This document shows, piece by piece, positions 19,356-28,850 of a DNA stretch of 64,000 nt. The stretch is from Hyphomicrobiales bacterium. GTDB lineage: Bacteria > Pseudomonadota > Alphaproteobacteria > Rhizobiales > Beijerinckiaceae. A program made the position numbers and the translations under genes. The DNA lies in assembly GCA_025351165.1 (NCBI GenBank), contig JANXWK010000048.1, positions 1 through 64,000 of the forward strand. Reading direction: 5' to 3'. Within the stretch, counting starts at the first letter, position 1. The number at the start of each line of letters is the position of its first letter. A model generated the notes under the pieces. It searched no databases, was not told the origin of the DNA, and worked only from the letters and a program-made list of their open reading frames with translations.

Positions 19356-20549
19356 CTACCGATCAACCTCACCAAACACAATATCAATAGAGCCTAAAAT
19401 CGCACTTACATCTGCCAGCATGTGTTTACGGCACAAGAAATCCATTGCCTGCAAATGCGCAAAACCAGGTGCGCGTAACTTGCAGCGATAGGGTTTATTC
19501 GTGCCGTCTGACACCAGATAAACCCCAAATTCACCTTTTGGCGCTTCAACGGCAGCATATATCTCTCCAGCTGGCACCTTATAGCCTTCAGTGTAAAGCT
19601 TGAAATGGTGGATTAGACTTTCCATGGATCGCTTCATCTCTGAGCGTTTTGGAGGCACGATCTTGTTATCAGTGTTTGATACAGGGCCTGACCCCTTTTC
19701 CGAACGCAATTGATCGCAGCATTGACGCATTATTTTAACTGACTGACGCATCTCTTCCATGCGGCACAGATATCGGTCGTAGCAATCGCCATTTTTCCCC
19801 ACTGGAATATCAAATTCCATCTCATCATAACATTCATATGGCTGGGCTTTGCGCAAATCCCACGCAGCACCCGAACCACGCACCATTACGCCAGAAAATC
19901 CCCATTTCCATGCATCGTCGAGCTTTACGACAGCTATATTGACATTACGCTGTTTGAAAATGCGATTTGGTGTAAGCAGATTATCAAGATCATCCAGCAC
20001 CTTTAGGAACGGGTCACAAAATGCATAGATATCATCCACCAGTTTGTTAGGAATATCCTGATGAACACCCCCAGGCCTGAAATAGGATGCATGCATACGG
20101 GCCCCAGATGCACGTTCATAAAATATCATGAGTTTTTCGCGCTCTTCAAAGCCCCATAGCGGAGGTGTAAGCGCACCAACATCCATTGCCTGCGTCGTTA
20201 CATTCAGCAAATGCGATAACAGCCTGCCAATCTCTGAGTACAATACACGAATCAACTGCCCACGCTTTGGCACAGTAACACCCATGAGCTTTTCAACCCC
20301 AAGCGCAAAAGCATGCTCCTGATTCATGGGCGAGACATAATCAAGACGATCAAAATAGGGAATCGCCTGCAAATAGGTCTTCTGCTCAATCAGCTTTTCA
20401 GTCCCACGATGCAAAAGACCAATATGTGGATCAACGCGCTCAACCACTTCACCATCAAGCTCAAGCACAAGGCGTAAAACGCCATGCGCGGCAGGATGCT
20501 GCGGGCCAAAGTTGATCTGGAAATTGCGTAAATTAGGTTGTTCGGTCAT
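19356..20549 (-). CDS. nuoD: NADH-quinone oxidoreductase subunit D
   Basis: 397 aa from the ATG at 20549 ([23 protein letters not shown] in part). The frame stays open to 20621, but those residues overlap nuoC and do not resemble the family. The quinone-site signature [14 protein letters not shown] is at about residues 14-27, and the C-terminus ends [11 protein letters not shown], the family end. It is related to the large subunit of NiFe hydrogenases without the metal site. It lies 4 bp after nuoC. Confidence 0.98.
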   Translation of the reverse strand: MTEQPNLRNFQINFGPQHPAAHGVLRLVLELDGEVVERVDPHIGLLHRGTEKLIEQKTYLQAIPYFDRLDYVSPMNQEHAFALGVEKLMGVTVPKRGQLIRVLYSEIGRLLSHLLNVTTQAMDVGALTPPLWGFEEREKLMIFYERASGARMHASYFRPGGVHQDIPNKLVDDIYAFCDPFLKVLDDLDNLLTPNRIFKQRNVNIAVVKLDDAWKWGFSGVMVRGSGAAWDLRKAQPYECYDEMEFDIPVGKNGDCYDRYLCRMEEMRQSVKIMRQCCDQLRSEKGSGPVSNTDNKIVPPKRSEMKRSMESLIHHFKLYTEGYKVPAGEIYAAVEAPKGEFGVYLVSDGTNKPYRCKLRAPGFAHLQAMDFLCRKHMLADVSAILGSIDIVFGEVDR

Positions 20550-20553
20550 TTGC

Positions 20554-21153
20554 TTAAACCTTAGCCTTCTCATCCCCTGGCAACACGTAATTCGCACCTT
20601 CCCAAGGAGACAGGAAGTCAAACTGCCTAAATTCCTGAGTCAACTTTACGGGCTCATAAACGACACGCTTTTCTTTATCGTCGTAACGCAGTTCAACATA
20701 ACCAGTTAAGGGAAAGTCCTTGCGCAAGGGATGACCTTCAAAACCGTAATCCGTCAAAATCCGGCGCATATCGGGATGACCCGTAAATACTATGCCGTAC
20801 ATGTCATAAGCCTCCCTCTCAAACCAGTCCGAGCCAGGAAAATCGTCGATAATGGAGGGTACAGTTGTCATTTCATCAACCTGCAATTTAATGCGAACCC
20901 GCTGTAAAAGGCTTGGTGACATCATGTGATAGACAACATCAAAACGCTTTTCGCGCGATGGGTAATCAACACCGCAAATATCAATAAAATTAAAAAATTG
21001 ACATTTATCATCATCGCGCAAGAACTTGATAACATTAACAATATCGGCTGGTTGCGTGTAAACATTAAGTTCCCCACAAGCAATCTCAAAGCCAATGCAG
21101 CTTATGCCTAGTCCGGCTTTGATATGCTCACCCAGCCTTTGCAAATCACTCAT
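20554..21153 (-). CDS. nuoC: NADH-quinone oxidoreductase subunit C
   Basis: 199 aa, a separate NuoC rather than the NuoCD fusion of E. coli. The 30-kDa subunit signature appears as [39 protein letters not shown] (in part). It is soluble and sits in the connecting arm of complex I. It begins 3 bp after the nuoB stop and is followed by nuoD. Confidence 0.97.
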   Translation of the reverse strand: MSDLQRLGEHIKAGLGISCIGFEIACGELNVYTQPADIVNVIKFLRDDDKCQFFNFIDICGVDYPSREKRFDVVYHMMSPSLLQRVRIKLQVDEMTTVPSIIDDFPGSDWFEREAYDMYGIVFTGHPDMRRILTDYGFEGHPLRKDFPLTGYVELRYDDKEKRVVYEPVKLTQEFRQFDFLSPWEGANYVLPGDEKAKV

Positions 21154-21156
21154 GAT

Positions 21157-21741
21157 TTATCTTTCAATTGTTCCAGTGCGGCGAATTTTTTTCTGGAGCA
21201 GAAGCACGCCATACAACAAAGCCTCCGCTGTTGGTGGACAGCCAGGCACATAAATGTCCACCGGTACAATGCGGTCACACCCACGTACCACACTATAGCT
21301 GTAATGATAATACCCACCGCCATTCGCGCAGCTGCCCATAGAAATGACATAGCGTGGTTCTGGCATCTGATCGTAGACTTTACGAAGCGCGGGTGCCATT
21401 TTATTTGTTAGAGTACCAGCAACAATCATCACGTCAGACTGACGGGGTGAAGCGCGTGGCGCAAAACCAAACCGTTCAACATCATAGCGTGGCATGGAAA
21501 GCTGCATCATTTCTACAGCGCAGCAGGCAAGGCCGAACGTCATCCACATGAGCGAGCCAGTGCGTGCCCAGTTAATCAAATCATCGGTTGATGTAATTAA
21601 AAAGCCTTTATCAGCAAGCTCATCGCTCATGGCAAGAATTTGCGCATCGTTAGAGCCCAGGGGCCTGCCGTCAGCACCAAGTAGCCCGCGTGGAGCTGGC
21701 GCAACAAGAGCATCACCACGGTCAGCTGCGGTCAATCCCAT
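21157..21741 (-). CDS. nuoB: NADH-quinone oxidoreductase subunit B (cluster N2)
   Basis: 194 aa. Ligands of the terminal 4Fe-4S cluster N2 are visible: the adjacent cysteines in [11 protein letters not shown], the Cys in [11 protein letters not shown] and the Cys of [14 protein letters not shown]. This cluster reduces quinone. The start overlaps the 3' end of nuoA by 10 bp, so the pair is translationally linked. Confidence 0.98.
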   Translation of the reverse strand: MGLTAADRGDALVAPAPRGLLGADGRPLGSNDAQILAMSDELADKGFLITSTDDLINWARTGSLMWMTFGLACCAVEMMQLSMPRYDVERFGFAPRASPRQSDVMIVAGTLTNKMAPALRKVYDQMPEPRYVISMGSCANGGGYYHYSYSVVRGCDRIVPVDIYVPGCPPTAEALLYGVLLLQKKIRRTGTIER

Positions 21742-22097
21742 TCAAGTGCTCCTTTTTTCCACTCGTAAACAAAACCTATGGTCAGAACGCCCAAAAACAC
21801 CATCATAGACCAGAAGCCGTATAGTCCAATGTCGCCAAAAGCTACAGCCCATGGGAAAAGAAATGCAACTTCAAGATCGAATATAATAAACAAAATAGCC
21901 ACAAGATAAAAGCGGACGTCAAATTTCATGCGTGCATCGTCAAATGCATTAAAGCCGCACTCGTAGGCGGTAAGCTTTTCAGCATCTGGGCTTTTATAGG
22001 CAACTATAAATGGCACAACCAGAAGTCCAAGCCCAATTACAGTTGAGACGCCAATAAAAATGACCAATGGCAGGTAATCACTCAACAGGTTATGCAT
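21732..22097 (-). CDS. nuoA: NADH-quinone oxidoreductase subunit A
   Basis: 121 aa with three membrane helices and the conserved [13 protein letters not shown] loop containing the Cys that faces the quinone site. The ATG at 22097 is preceded by AAGGAG 6 bp upstream; a TTG one codon earlier is not needed. It is the first gene of the minus-strand operon, whose promoter must lie in the 22098-22372 gap shared with the divergent orphan gene. I could not identify a convincing -35/-10 pair. Confidence 0.97.
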   Translation of the reverse strand: MHNLLSDYLPLVIFIGVSTVIGLGLLVVPFIVAYKSPDAEKLTAYECGFNAFDDARMKFDVRFYLVAILFIIFDLEVAFLFPWAVAFGDIGLYGFWSMMVFLGVLTIGFVYEWKKGALEWD

Positions 22098-22285
22098 CAA
22101 GCACTCCTTGAATATGGAACATGATTATAAATCTCAGCAAAATTTGTATTTATCAAAGCTTTGTCTAAACTAGCAAATCCATAGTCGCAAGAGAACTCAT
22201 GACGCAGAGTGCATATTTTTGTGCTTAGAGAGCATGATTTATGTTCAATTTAAATTAAATGTTAAAAAGTGTGTTTTTTTCTTAT

Positions 22286-22318
22286 CTTGTAAGGCCCATG
22301 TAAGGTTGGCATGTTTTG
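22286..22318 (+). promoter_or_regulatory. 33-bp promoter-like element, copy 2 (upstream of orphan gene at 22373)
   Basis: The element reads CTTGTAAGGCCCAT, then GTAAGGTTGG, then CATGTTTTG, with the two GTAAG units 11 bp apart. Seven T precede it. It differs from copy 3 at only two positions over 33 bp and ends 54 bp before the start codon. It lies in the gap between nuoA and the orphan gene, so an effect on nuo transcription is also conceivable. Confidence 0.65.
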
Positions 22319-22372
22319 CTAATTAAGTCAGTCAAACAATAAACTACAAAGTTTTAAAGGGAGCGTTCCAAT

Positions 22373-23050
22373 ATGTCTTGGATAAATTCTATCTTGCCAG
22401 GTTTGGACAAAAACAAGTACATCAAACATGATGATAAAGGCGCAGCCATTTTTAACATAGGCAAGGCCCTAAGCGATTTGGACAACGGACTTCTGCCTGG
22501 CTGTTTTGGAGATATCAAAAAACCAAAACTAAAGCCTTTGCCACAAATATTTCAAAACAAAAAAATATCCAAATTAAACTCGTTACCCAATGTAAAAATT
22601 TTCAATAACGGCACAACAGGCAGTTTCGTGGTCAAAGATAAAACATTTATAGTTAACCAAACTACAGGTTCGATAACTGTTAAAACTAAGTCGGGTTTTG
22701 AAAAAACTTTTTCAACTATAGCAGATTTATCAGGCTTTGATCAGGACGACTTTAAAAATGGCGAAGGGGTCAGTATAAAGCTAGGTAGCTCACGCAACGG
22801 GACACTAACATTATATCCAGCACCCGACGGTGTACACACAGCAAAAGCCGAAATTACATGGCCCGAGAGTAGACCATTAACACGGGCTGAAAGCATGCAG
22901 ACCATTATGAGAGCTAGGCTTGAAAACAGGATAACTGTAGATAATATTGCGACTCCCAATAAAACATCTTCAAAAAATTCTGATAAATCTGGTCTACAAA
23001 TAACGCCAGAGCAATATGATACGAACAGGGCCCGCACTGTATTATTTTAA
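22373..23050 (+). CDS. Orphan protein of unknown function, shares a domain with the next gene
   Basis: 225 aa. AAGGGAG lies about 9 bp before the ATG. There is no signal peptide and no membrane segment. The N-terminal 80 residues are basic and Asn/Lys-rich. Residues about 82-162 form a beta-rich region (GSFVVKDKTFIVNQTTGSI to TAKAEITW) that aligns by eye with residues about 130-218 of the downstream protein: GS, NQ-x2-G-(S/T)-I and NG-x2-V plus G-T-(L/I)-T recur in order. The C-terminus is polar. I do not recognise the family. The upstream element marks it as co-regulated with the genes at 2434 and 23209. Confidence 0.75.
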   Translation: MSWINSILPGLDKNKYIKHDDKGAAIFNIGKALSDLDNGLLPGCFGDIKKPKLKPLPQIFQNKKISKLNSLPNVKIFNNGTTGSFVVKDKTFIVNQTTGSITVKTKSGFEKTFSTIADLSGFDQDDFKNGEGVSIKLGSSRNGTLTLYPAPDGVHTAKAEITWPESRPLTRAESMQTIMRARLENRITVDNIATPNKTSSKNSDKSGLQITPEQYDTNRARTVLF

Positions 23051-23122
23051 AAAGCAACCACTGTATAATTATGACTGTTACGTACTTTAGTGACAGCCAT
23101 AAATAAAATTTATTTTTTTCAT

Positions 23123-23155
23123 CTTGTAAGGCTCATGTAAGGTTGGCATGTTTTA
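23123..23155 (+). promoter_or_regulatory. 33-bp promoter-like element, copy 3 (upstream of orphan gene at 23209)
   Basis: The element reads CTTGTAAGGCTCAT, then GTAAGGTTGG, then CATGTTTTA, again with GTAAG units 11 bp apart and a run of seven T just before it. It ends 53 bp before the start codon, matching the 54 bp seen for copy 2. The gene therefore has its own promoter region and need not be read through from the gene before it. Confidence 0.65.
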
Positions 23156-23208
23156 TTTTGTGGCAAGGATTTATTTGAGCCTTCATTAAAAAAAATTGGA
23201 GAGTTGAG

Positions 23209-23967
23209 ATGTCATTTAATGATTTTGCTCGTGTGGCGGGAGCGATATTCACCGCAATTGCAGATTCTAATAATCAAAACAATTGTTATGGCACAGGCTC
23301 ATACCATAATAAATGGGACAGATGCATATCAAACCGTCCCATAATTTATTCACCGCCCGTATATGTGCCACCAGCTCCTGTCTATTCATCTACCTCTGAG
23401 GGATGCTATGGAAATAATCGTTGGGATAGGCCTCGCCGTCATCGTAATATTGATAACTATTCCACCTGCCCCAGGTACATTCCCAACTATTCTGGAAATT
23501 ATCCAGCACCTTACAACTATCCAAATAGCCAGACTGAAAACTGCAACACAGCTTACAGTAATACTACATTTGCAAGTGGTAATGGGACAGATCGGGGCAG
23601 CGTTGAAATTGGTGGTCGTTTGATAAGCTACAATCAAGCCGATGGCACAATATCAGATTTAATCCACTCAACTGGACAAACTAAAGTTTTTGGCGGAAAT
23701 GGTTATGGCAATCAGGGTTTCAACGGATTTTCAGCAAAAGAGCAGCAGATGTTGGCTAATGGCCAAGCTGTAAGGCTCCCGTTTGGCGACAATCAAGCAG
23801 GAACTATAACTTTTATATCTTCTGCTGATAAAAAACGCATAGACAGGATGGAAATATCCTACAACGGACAAAATGTAATTGTTGATAATCTGTCTGGTGC
23901 AAGGGGCGGTCTGATAATTCCAGGGGGCCAGAACCAATACAATACGAACGAAAATTCAATTGTATAA
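23209..23967 (+). CDS. Orphan Tyr/Asn/Pro-rich protein, shares a domain with the previous gene
   Basis: 252 aa. GGAGAG lies about 8 bp before the ATG. There is no typical signal peptide, although residues 5-20 are mildly hydrophobic (FARVAGAIFTAIADS). Residues about 25-125 are rich in Tyr, Asn, Pro and Ser, with six Cys and a repeated unit (CYGTGSYHNKWDR and CYGNNRWDRPR). Residues about 130-218 match the beta-rich domain of the preceding protein. Cys and Tyr richness would suit an extracellular or surface location, but no export signal is obvious. It ends before a clear terminator at 23989. Confidence 0.75.
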   Translation: MSFNDFARVAGAIFTAIADSNNQNNCYGTGSYHNKWDRCISNRPIIYSPPVYVPPAPVYSSTSEGCYGNNRWDRPRRHRNIDNYSTCPRYIPNYSGNYPAPYNYPNSQTENCNTAYSNTTFASGNGTDRGSVEIGGRLISYNQADGTISDLIHSTGQTKVFGGNGYGNQGFNGFSAKEQQMLANGQAVRLPFGDNQAGTITFISSADKKRIDRMEISYNGQNVIVDNLSGARGGLIIPGGQNQYNTNENSIV

Positions 23968-23988
23968 AATACCAATTCGTGAGATTAC

Positions 23989-24016
23989 CCAACGGTAAAA
24001 GCCGTTGGATTTTTTC
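23989..24016 (+). terminator. Rho-independent terminator after the orphan gene pair
   Basis: CCAACGG (23989-23995) pairs with CCGTTGG (24002-24008) around a 6-nt loop, followed by ATTTTTT on the plus strand. It closes the plus-strand transcript 22 bp after the stop codon. The facing minus-strand gene ends at 24025. Confidence 0.85.
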
Positions 24017-24024
24017 CTTGTATG

Positions 24025-24618
24025 CTAGTCTTTTAAAACCCGTACACGCACAATATTTGGTTGATATGTCTCATTATAATCTGTGATTATTGAATTATTG
24101 CCGTGGACAACTTTGGGCATGGAATCACCAGATTTTAAATGCCGTTTTTTCACGGCCTCTACATAGATAAGCTTGGGAGCTGCAACATATCTTGGAAACA
24201 CATAATCAGTGTTAGGATGAGCAGCAGAGTGTGTAAAACCATTGCTGTAGACTGGCTCTGAAGTTTGGTAGTACGAACGAGGCTGGTACACATATCCATT
24301 ATTTACAAAGCTGCCCGGAATGAGATTGCGATTGTATGCACGTACATCCCCGCGTTTTGGGTGAAGATTAGGCTCATGACTGTTGCCTGCACTATGAAAT
24401 GGTTGTGTTGATGCTTTTGTAGAAGCTACCCTTGGACTAAACTGTAGCAAGGGCACACTATTAATCACTGGCTTAGTGTAGACGCGATTACTGTTAATTT
24501 GGCCTGACACCGATCCTGAGCCCCGCCCTGGTGTACCTGCATTTGCAACAAGTGGCATAATTGCAAAGGATAACATTAAAAACGTAAATTTAACTATTTT
24601 TGAGGAAGCAATTGGCAT
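24025..24618 (-). CDS. Secreted protein of unknown function
   Basis: 197 aa from the ATG at 24618. The N-terminus (MPIASSKIVKFTFLMLSFAI, then MPLVANA) is a Sec signal peptide with probable cleavage at ANA-GT. A longer frame to 24690 adds a second hydrophobic stretch and no better ribosome site. The mature part is basic, Ser/Asn/Tyr/Pro-rich and probably poorly ordered, with a more conserved-looking C-terminal segment (PKVVHGNNSIITDYNE, then NIVRVRVLKD). I do not recognise it. It faces the orphan pair across the terminator and does not carry the 33-bp element upstream. Confidence 0.7.
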   Translation of the reverse strand: MPIASSKIVKFTFLMLSFAIMPLVANAGTPGRGSGSVSGQINSNRVYTKPVINSVPLLQFSPRVASTKASTQPFHSAGNSHEPNLHPKRGDVRAYNRNLIPGSFVNNGYVYQPRSYYQTSEPVYSNGFTHSAAHPNTDYVFPRYVAAPKLIYVEAVKKRHLKSGDSMPKVVHGNNSIITDYNETYQPNIVRVRVLKD

Positions 24619-24873
24619 TTTACTTGTCCTAAGCAGTAAGCATAGAATTAAAGTTAACAGATCGTTAAATTCTGTAAAGGAAAACTGCAAAATAATAGGC
24701 CAAAAACCTCGAAAAAAATAAATCGTTCACTTCGAAACAATTATATTTTGAAAACATGAAATTACGCTGGTAATATTTGGGGAACATGCGAGGCTGAATC
24801 CAATAACAAAGATTCTGCAAATACCGACAAGCAGATTGTTCATGTAGCAAAATCGCAAACTGGGAGGTGCAAT

Positions 24874-26547
24874 ATGACTGCAACAACACATGATGGGGTC
24901 TCATCAAGCAGACCTATGACACCAGAAGAGCGTAAAGTAATTTTTGCGTCATCTCTGGGCACGGTTTTTGAGTGGTATGACTTTTACCTTTATGGTTCAC
25001 TGGCTGCGATTATTGGGGCACAGTTTTTCAGTCAGTATGACGAAACAACGCGTAACATTTTCGCACTTTTAGCATTTGCTGCGGGCTTTATTGTTCGTCC
25101 TTTTGGAGCAATAGTCTTTGGACGTGTTGGAGATCTTGTTGGTCGCAAATACACATTTCTGGTCACCATTATGCTTATGGGACTCTCAACATTCATAGTT
25201 GGTGTACTCCCTGGTTCACAGGAAATAGGTTTTGCCGCTCCAGTTATCCTTATAATTCTTCGTTTGTTGCAAGGTCTTGCACTGGGTGGGGAATATGGCG
25301 GTGCAGCTACTTATGTTGCTGAACATTCACCTCATGGGCGTCGCGGATTTTACACATCTTGGATACAGACTACGGCAACTTTAGGACTGTTTCTGTCTCT
25401 TATAGTAATTCTGACAACTCGTACATACGTAGGTGAAGCAGATTTTGCCAAATGGGGTTGGCGCATTCCATTCCTCGTATCCATTCTTCTTTTAGGTGTA
25501 TCTTTGTGGATACGTCTACAATTAAGCGAATCGCCAGCATTCCAAAAGATGAAGGATGAGGGCACTGGTTCAAAATCACCCCTGAAAGACTCTTTTGGTA
25601 AGTGGAGCAATGCTAAATATGCTATTCTGGCGCTGTTTGGCCTAACTGCTGGTCAAGGTGTTGTCTGGTACACAGGGCAATTTTATGCGCTGTTCTTCTT
25701 AGGCTCCATTCTAAAAGTTGATGGCCCAACAACCAACTATCTTGTTGCCTGGTCTCTTATATTGGGTACTGGCTTCTTTGTATTCTTTGGCTGGTTGTCT
25801 GATAAAATTGGCCGCAAGCCAATTATTCTGGCAGGCTGTTTTATTGCAGCAATTTCTTATTTTCCAGCATTCAAGATGTTGTCTGAAACTGCAAATCCGG
25901 CTCTGGCAAAAGCAATTGAAACGGTCAAAGTATCAGTTGTTGCAAATTCTGCTGAGTGTGGTTCGCTCTTCAACCCTGTTGGGACACGGAAATTTACTGC
26001 CGGATGTGATACCGTGCGTGATTTCCTGTCTAAATCATCCATTAAATACTCACTTGAACAGAGTCCAGCTGGAACATCTGTAAAAGTAAGGGTCAACGGC
26101 AAGGATGTGGAAACAACACCTGGCAATCTGAACAAGGATATTACAACAGCTCTTCAGGCTGCTGGTTATCCAAAGGCTGGTGATGCTGGGATCGCTAAAA
26201 TGAGTGGCCCGTTCGATATAGCACGTCCCCAGATTGCAACGCTGATTGGTATATTGTTCTTCTTGGTTCTGCTGGTTACCATGGTTTATGGGCCAATTGC
26301 AGCGGCCCTTGTAGAGCTGTTTCCAACCCGCATCCGCTATACATCAATGTCCTTGCCTTACCACATAGGTAATGGTTGGTTTGGTGGATTGCTGCCTGCA
26401 ACAGCCTTCGCAATGGTTGCTGCGACAGGCGATATATATTACGGCCTTTGGTACCCGATTATCGTGGCAGTCATGACCCTTGTAATTGGCATATTTTTTG
26501 TACCAGAGACCAAAGATCGTGACATCTACACCTATGATGAAAACTAA
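24874..26547 (+). CDS. MFS transporter, metabolite:H+ symporter (MHS/ProP-like) with a large loop insert
   Basis: 557 aa with twelve expected helices. GGGAGG lies just before the ATG. MHS-type signatures are present: GTVFEWYDFYLYGSLA in helix 1, GRVGDLVGRKYTF after helix 2, RLLQGLALGGEYGGAATYVAEH, and GWLSDKIGRKPIILAG in the second half. Family members import osmolytes, dicarboxylates or aromatic acids with protons; the substrate cannot be told. Between helices 9 and 10 (about residues 340-450) is an insert of roughly 100 residues with two Cys (SAECGS and TAGCDT), which by topology faces the periplasm. A strong terminator follows. Confidence 0.9.
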   Translation: MTATTHDGVSSSRPMTPEERKVIFASSLGTVFEWYDFYLYGSLAAIIGAQFFSQYDETTRNIFALLAFAAGFIVRPFGAIVFGRVGDLVGRKYTFLVTIMLMGLSTFIVGVLPGSQEIGFAAPVILIILRLLQGLALGGEYGGAATYVAEHSPHGRRGFYTSWIQTTATLGLFLSLIVILTTRTYVGEADFAKWGWRIPFLVSILLLGVSLWIRLQLSESPAFQKMKDEGTGSKSPLKDSFGKWSNAKYAILALFGLTAGQGVVWYTGQFYALFFLGSILKVDGPTTNYLVAWSLILGTGFFVFFGWLSDKIGRKPIILAGCFIAAISYFPAFKMLSETANPALAKAIETVKVSVVANSAECGSLFNPVGTRKFTAGCDTVRDFLSKSSIKYSLEQSPAGTSVKVRVNGKDVETTPGNLNKDITTALQAAGYPKAGDAGIAKMSGPFDIARPQIATLIGILFFLVLLVTMVYGPIAAALVELFPTRIRYTSMSLPYHIGNGWFGGLLPATAFAMVAATGDIYYGLWYPIIVAVMTLVIGIFFVPETKDRDIYTYDEN

Positions 26548-26569
26548 CTTATTAAGGCGTTGAATACAT

Positions 26570-26596
26570 GAGGGGCTTAAAACGCCCCTCTTTTTT
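26570..26596 (+). terminator. Rho-independent terminator after the MFS gene
   Basis: GAGGGGC (26570-26576) and GCCCCTC (26584-26590) pair around a 7-nt loop and are followed by six T. It lies 22 bp after the stop codon. Confidence 0.93.
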
Positions 26597-26755
26597 ATGT
26601 CTTGTATATAGATTTTAGATTTTTCATTTTTATGCAAAAAAGGGCTTCACAGAACAGATAACTATGCTAGACAGACGCAACAAAACATTATTGCCCATGT
26701 CAATCATCTGGCTGGATTTTTGTTTAAATGTTAGAGTTCACGAAAGTGGAAATAG

Positions 26756-26831
<76 letters not shown>

Positions 26832-27009
26832 TAGATTTTTACCGCAGTAAAAATGAACCGCTACCCTAGACAATGGCGTTTCTGGCACATTTATAAAAAC
26901 GTCCTAACACTCTCTTGCAAATATTTAAGTTTTTTAAAACTAGAACATTCATCCATTTGGAAACTGGTATTTAACGTGAAGGCTGGACAAACGCTTGTCG
27001 GCACGACGA

Positions 27010-28560
27010 TTAACCTGCAGATTCTCCTGTCTGAACAGTTTTTATCGGTACACTTAACTGTACTTTCAAGCCGTCCTTGTGCCATTCACGCTTTACCGAT
27101 CCCTTGAGCTGCTGCTCAATGACTATTTCTGTTAATTTTGTTCCAAAGCCTTTGCTCGTAGGCGGTGCTTTGATTTTAGGTCCATCATTTTCTTGCCAGT
27201 CAAGATAGAGCGATCCTTTTTCAGTGCTCCAGCTTACCTTGACAGAGCCATTAAGTGCAGAAAAAGCTCCATATTTCATGGCGTTTGTACCAAGTTCATG
27301 CAGCGCAAGCGAGAGCGCAGAAAGCATTTCTTGGTCAAGCAGCAGGTCTGGCCCAATCATTTCAACGGCATTGCACTCCATGCTTATGTAAGGGGCAAGG
27401 ATTGTAGATATTGTGGCAGATAACTGAACTTTATGTGACTGGCTCATATTATCAGAGCTATATGCATGAACTAGACTATGAGATGCAGAAAGAGCATGAA
27501 GCCGACCATTTATTGCCCGCGCAAGTTCTGAAACATTTACCGCGGTTCTGGCGCTCATATTTACGATACCAGCCGCCAACGCAAATAAATTGCCAACGCG
27601 ATGATGGAGCTCTCGCACTAAAAGCGCTTTTTCATCATCACTTTTTTTTCTGTAGGTAATATCTCTTACAGCAATTATACCGCTTTTGAGTGTTCTTAAA
27701 TTGTTTTCATCTAAAGTATACTCAGCCTTGGTGTTAGAAATCAACCAAAGAACCTGTCCATCAGAGTGAACAACGCGATGTTCAAATGTGACTGTCCCCA
27801 AAGAATCGTGATGGGATAGGCTTTCCATCTCTTTTTTAATCCAAGGCGCGTCTTCGGGATGGAAACGCGCATTGACCTCCTCTTCGGTAAGGGGTGTATC
27901 GGCAGGCAAATCATAAAGTTCTGCAGCAGTTTTGTCAAAAATTGATACATTTTTTTTGTAGTCAACATCGCCCAAGCCAAAATTTGCAACAGAAATTGCT
28001 ATTTTAAGTTTGGATTCACTTTTTTTAAGGCTGATGTTTTCCGCCTGAAGTCGCCTTTTAGCCAGTCTAAGCTCCAATTCAGCTGTAACCTGCAAAGACA
28101 ATGAACGTAAAATTCGCTGTTGATTTAAGGCTAAACCCTCTGGCCTTGGATTTTTATCTAAAACGCAGACAGTTCCTATTACAGCCCCCTCAGGGGTCTT
28201 TATAAGAACCCCTGCATAAAACCTTAAACCCTTGTCTTGTGCAACAAGTGGATTGCATGTAAATCTTTCGTCGAGCGATAAATCTTTAACGATAAGCATA
28301 TCGTTTTCCAGAATTGCATGACGACAGATAGAAACGTCAAAGGGCATTTCTTGCTGACCAATCCCAGTCTCCGCTTTAAACCATTGCCGATTATCTGCTA
28401 TAAAATTAATAACTGCAATTGGCGTTTCACAGGCATTGGCAGCAATTTCCGCCATTTCATCAAAATACTTTTCACGAGGCGTATCCAAAATTTCATAGTT
28501 CTGCAAAGCTTGCAGTCTTTTGCTCTCTTCTGAAAGTTCGTCTAAAGGCAATTCAACCAT
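27010..28560 (-). CDS. GAF-PAS sensor histidine kinase of the HWE family
   Basis: 516 aa. A GAF domain (about residues 25-165, with SICRHAIL and GTVCVLDKNPRP) is followed by a coiled stretch and a PAS domain (about 190-305). The kinase core has the phosphoacceptor in LVRELHHRVGNLFALAAG (near residue 319), the N-box with the family His in ALHELGTNAMKYGAFS (near 420) and the W-x-E of LDWQENDGP (near 452), the features that name the HWE family. No membrane segment is present, so it is cytoplasmic. No response regulator, PhyR or sigma factor gene is adjacent, so its partner is elsewhere. The signal is unknown; GAF plus PAS would suit light, redox or ligand sensing. Confidence 0.92.
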   Translation of the reverse strand: MVELPLDELSEESKRLQALQNYEILDTPREKYFDEMAEIAANACETPIAVINFIADNRQWFKAETGIGQQEMPFDVSICRHAILENDMLIVKDLSLDERFTCNPLVAQDKGLRFYAGVLIKTPEGAVIGTVCVLDKNPRPEGLALNQQRILRSLSLQVTAELELRLAKRRLQAENISLKKSESKLKIAISVANFGLGDVDYKKNVSIFDKTAAELYDLPADTPLTEEEVNARFHPEDAPWIKKEMESLSHHDSLGTVTFEHRVVHSDGQVLWLISNTKAEYTLDENNLRTLKSGIIAVRDITYRKKSDDEKALLVRELHHRVGNLFALAAGIVNMSARTAVNVSELARAINGRLHALSASHSLVHAYSSDNMSQSHKVQLSATISTILAPYISMECNAVEMIGPDLLLDQEMLSALSLALHELGTNAMKYGAFSALNGSVKVSWSTEKGSLYLDWQENDGPKIKAPPTSKGFGTKLTEIVIEQQLKGSVKREWHKDGLKVQLSVPIKTVQTGESAG

Positions 28561-28757
28561 AAGGGTGTCACTTTTACGTCAAGTTTGTATGATTAAAACT
28601 TCTCTGGGTTGAAAGATTTATTACATGTGTTTTTTAAATTTAACAACTGACATGAACGTTAGATCAATTTATTAAACGTTTACATCAAGTTAAAGCTTGA
28701 AGGTTTTTGAGAATACATCTGATAAACGAAGTCTAAAACTTTGTTATGGTTAACGAA

Positions 28758-28772
28758 TTAACGACAATTTAC
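28758..28772 (+). promoter_or_regulatory. CtrA-like half-matching site upstream of the TadG-like gene
   Basis: TTAACGACAATTTAC gives TTAA-N7-TTAC, one base off the CtrA consensus TTAA-N7-TTAA. A second TTAAC lies 9 bp earlier (28750-28754). The site is about 80 bp before the start codon. Pilus genes are under CtrA control in Caulobacter; the link here is inference. Confidence 0.35.
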
Positions 28773-28850
28773 GTAATATTTAGCCTAGTCCACAGGTCTA
28801 TGGTAAAAGCTTCCATAACGGTTTCAGAGTAGTTGTATGGAGTGCGCGTA

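Noticed and set aside
22286-22318. A sigma-54 promoter (TGGCA then TTGCT) within the 33-bp element
   Set aside because: The GG and GC are 10 bp apart rather than the required 12, and copies 1 and 3 lack the GC part.
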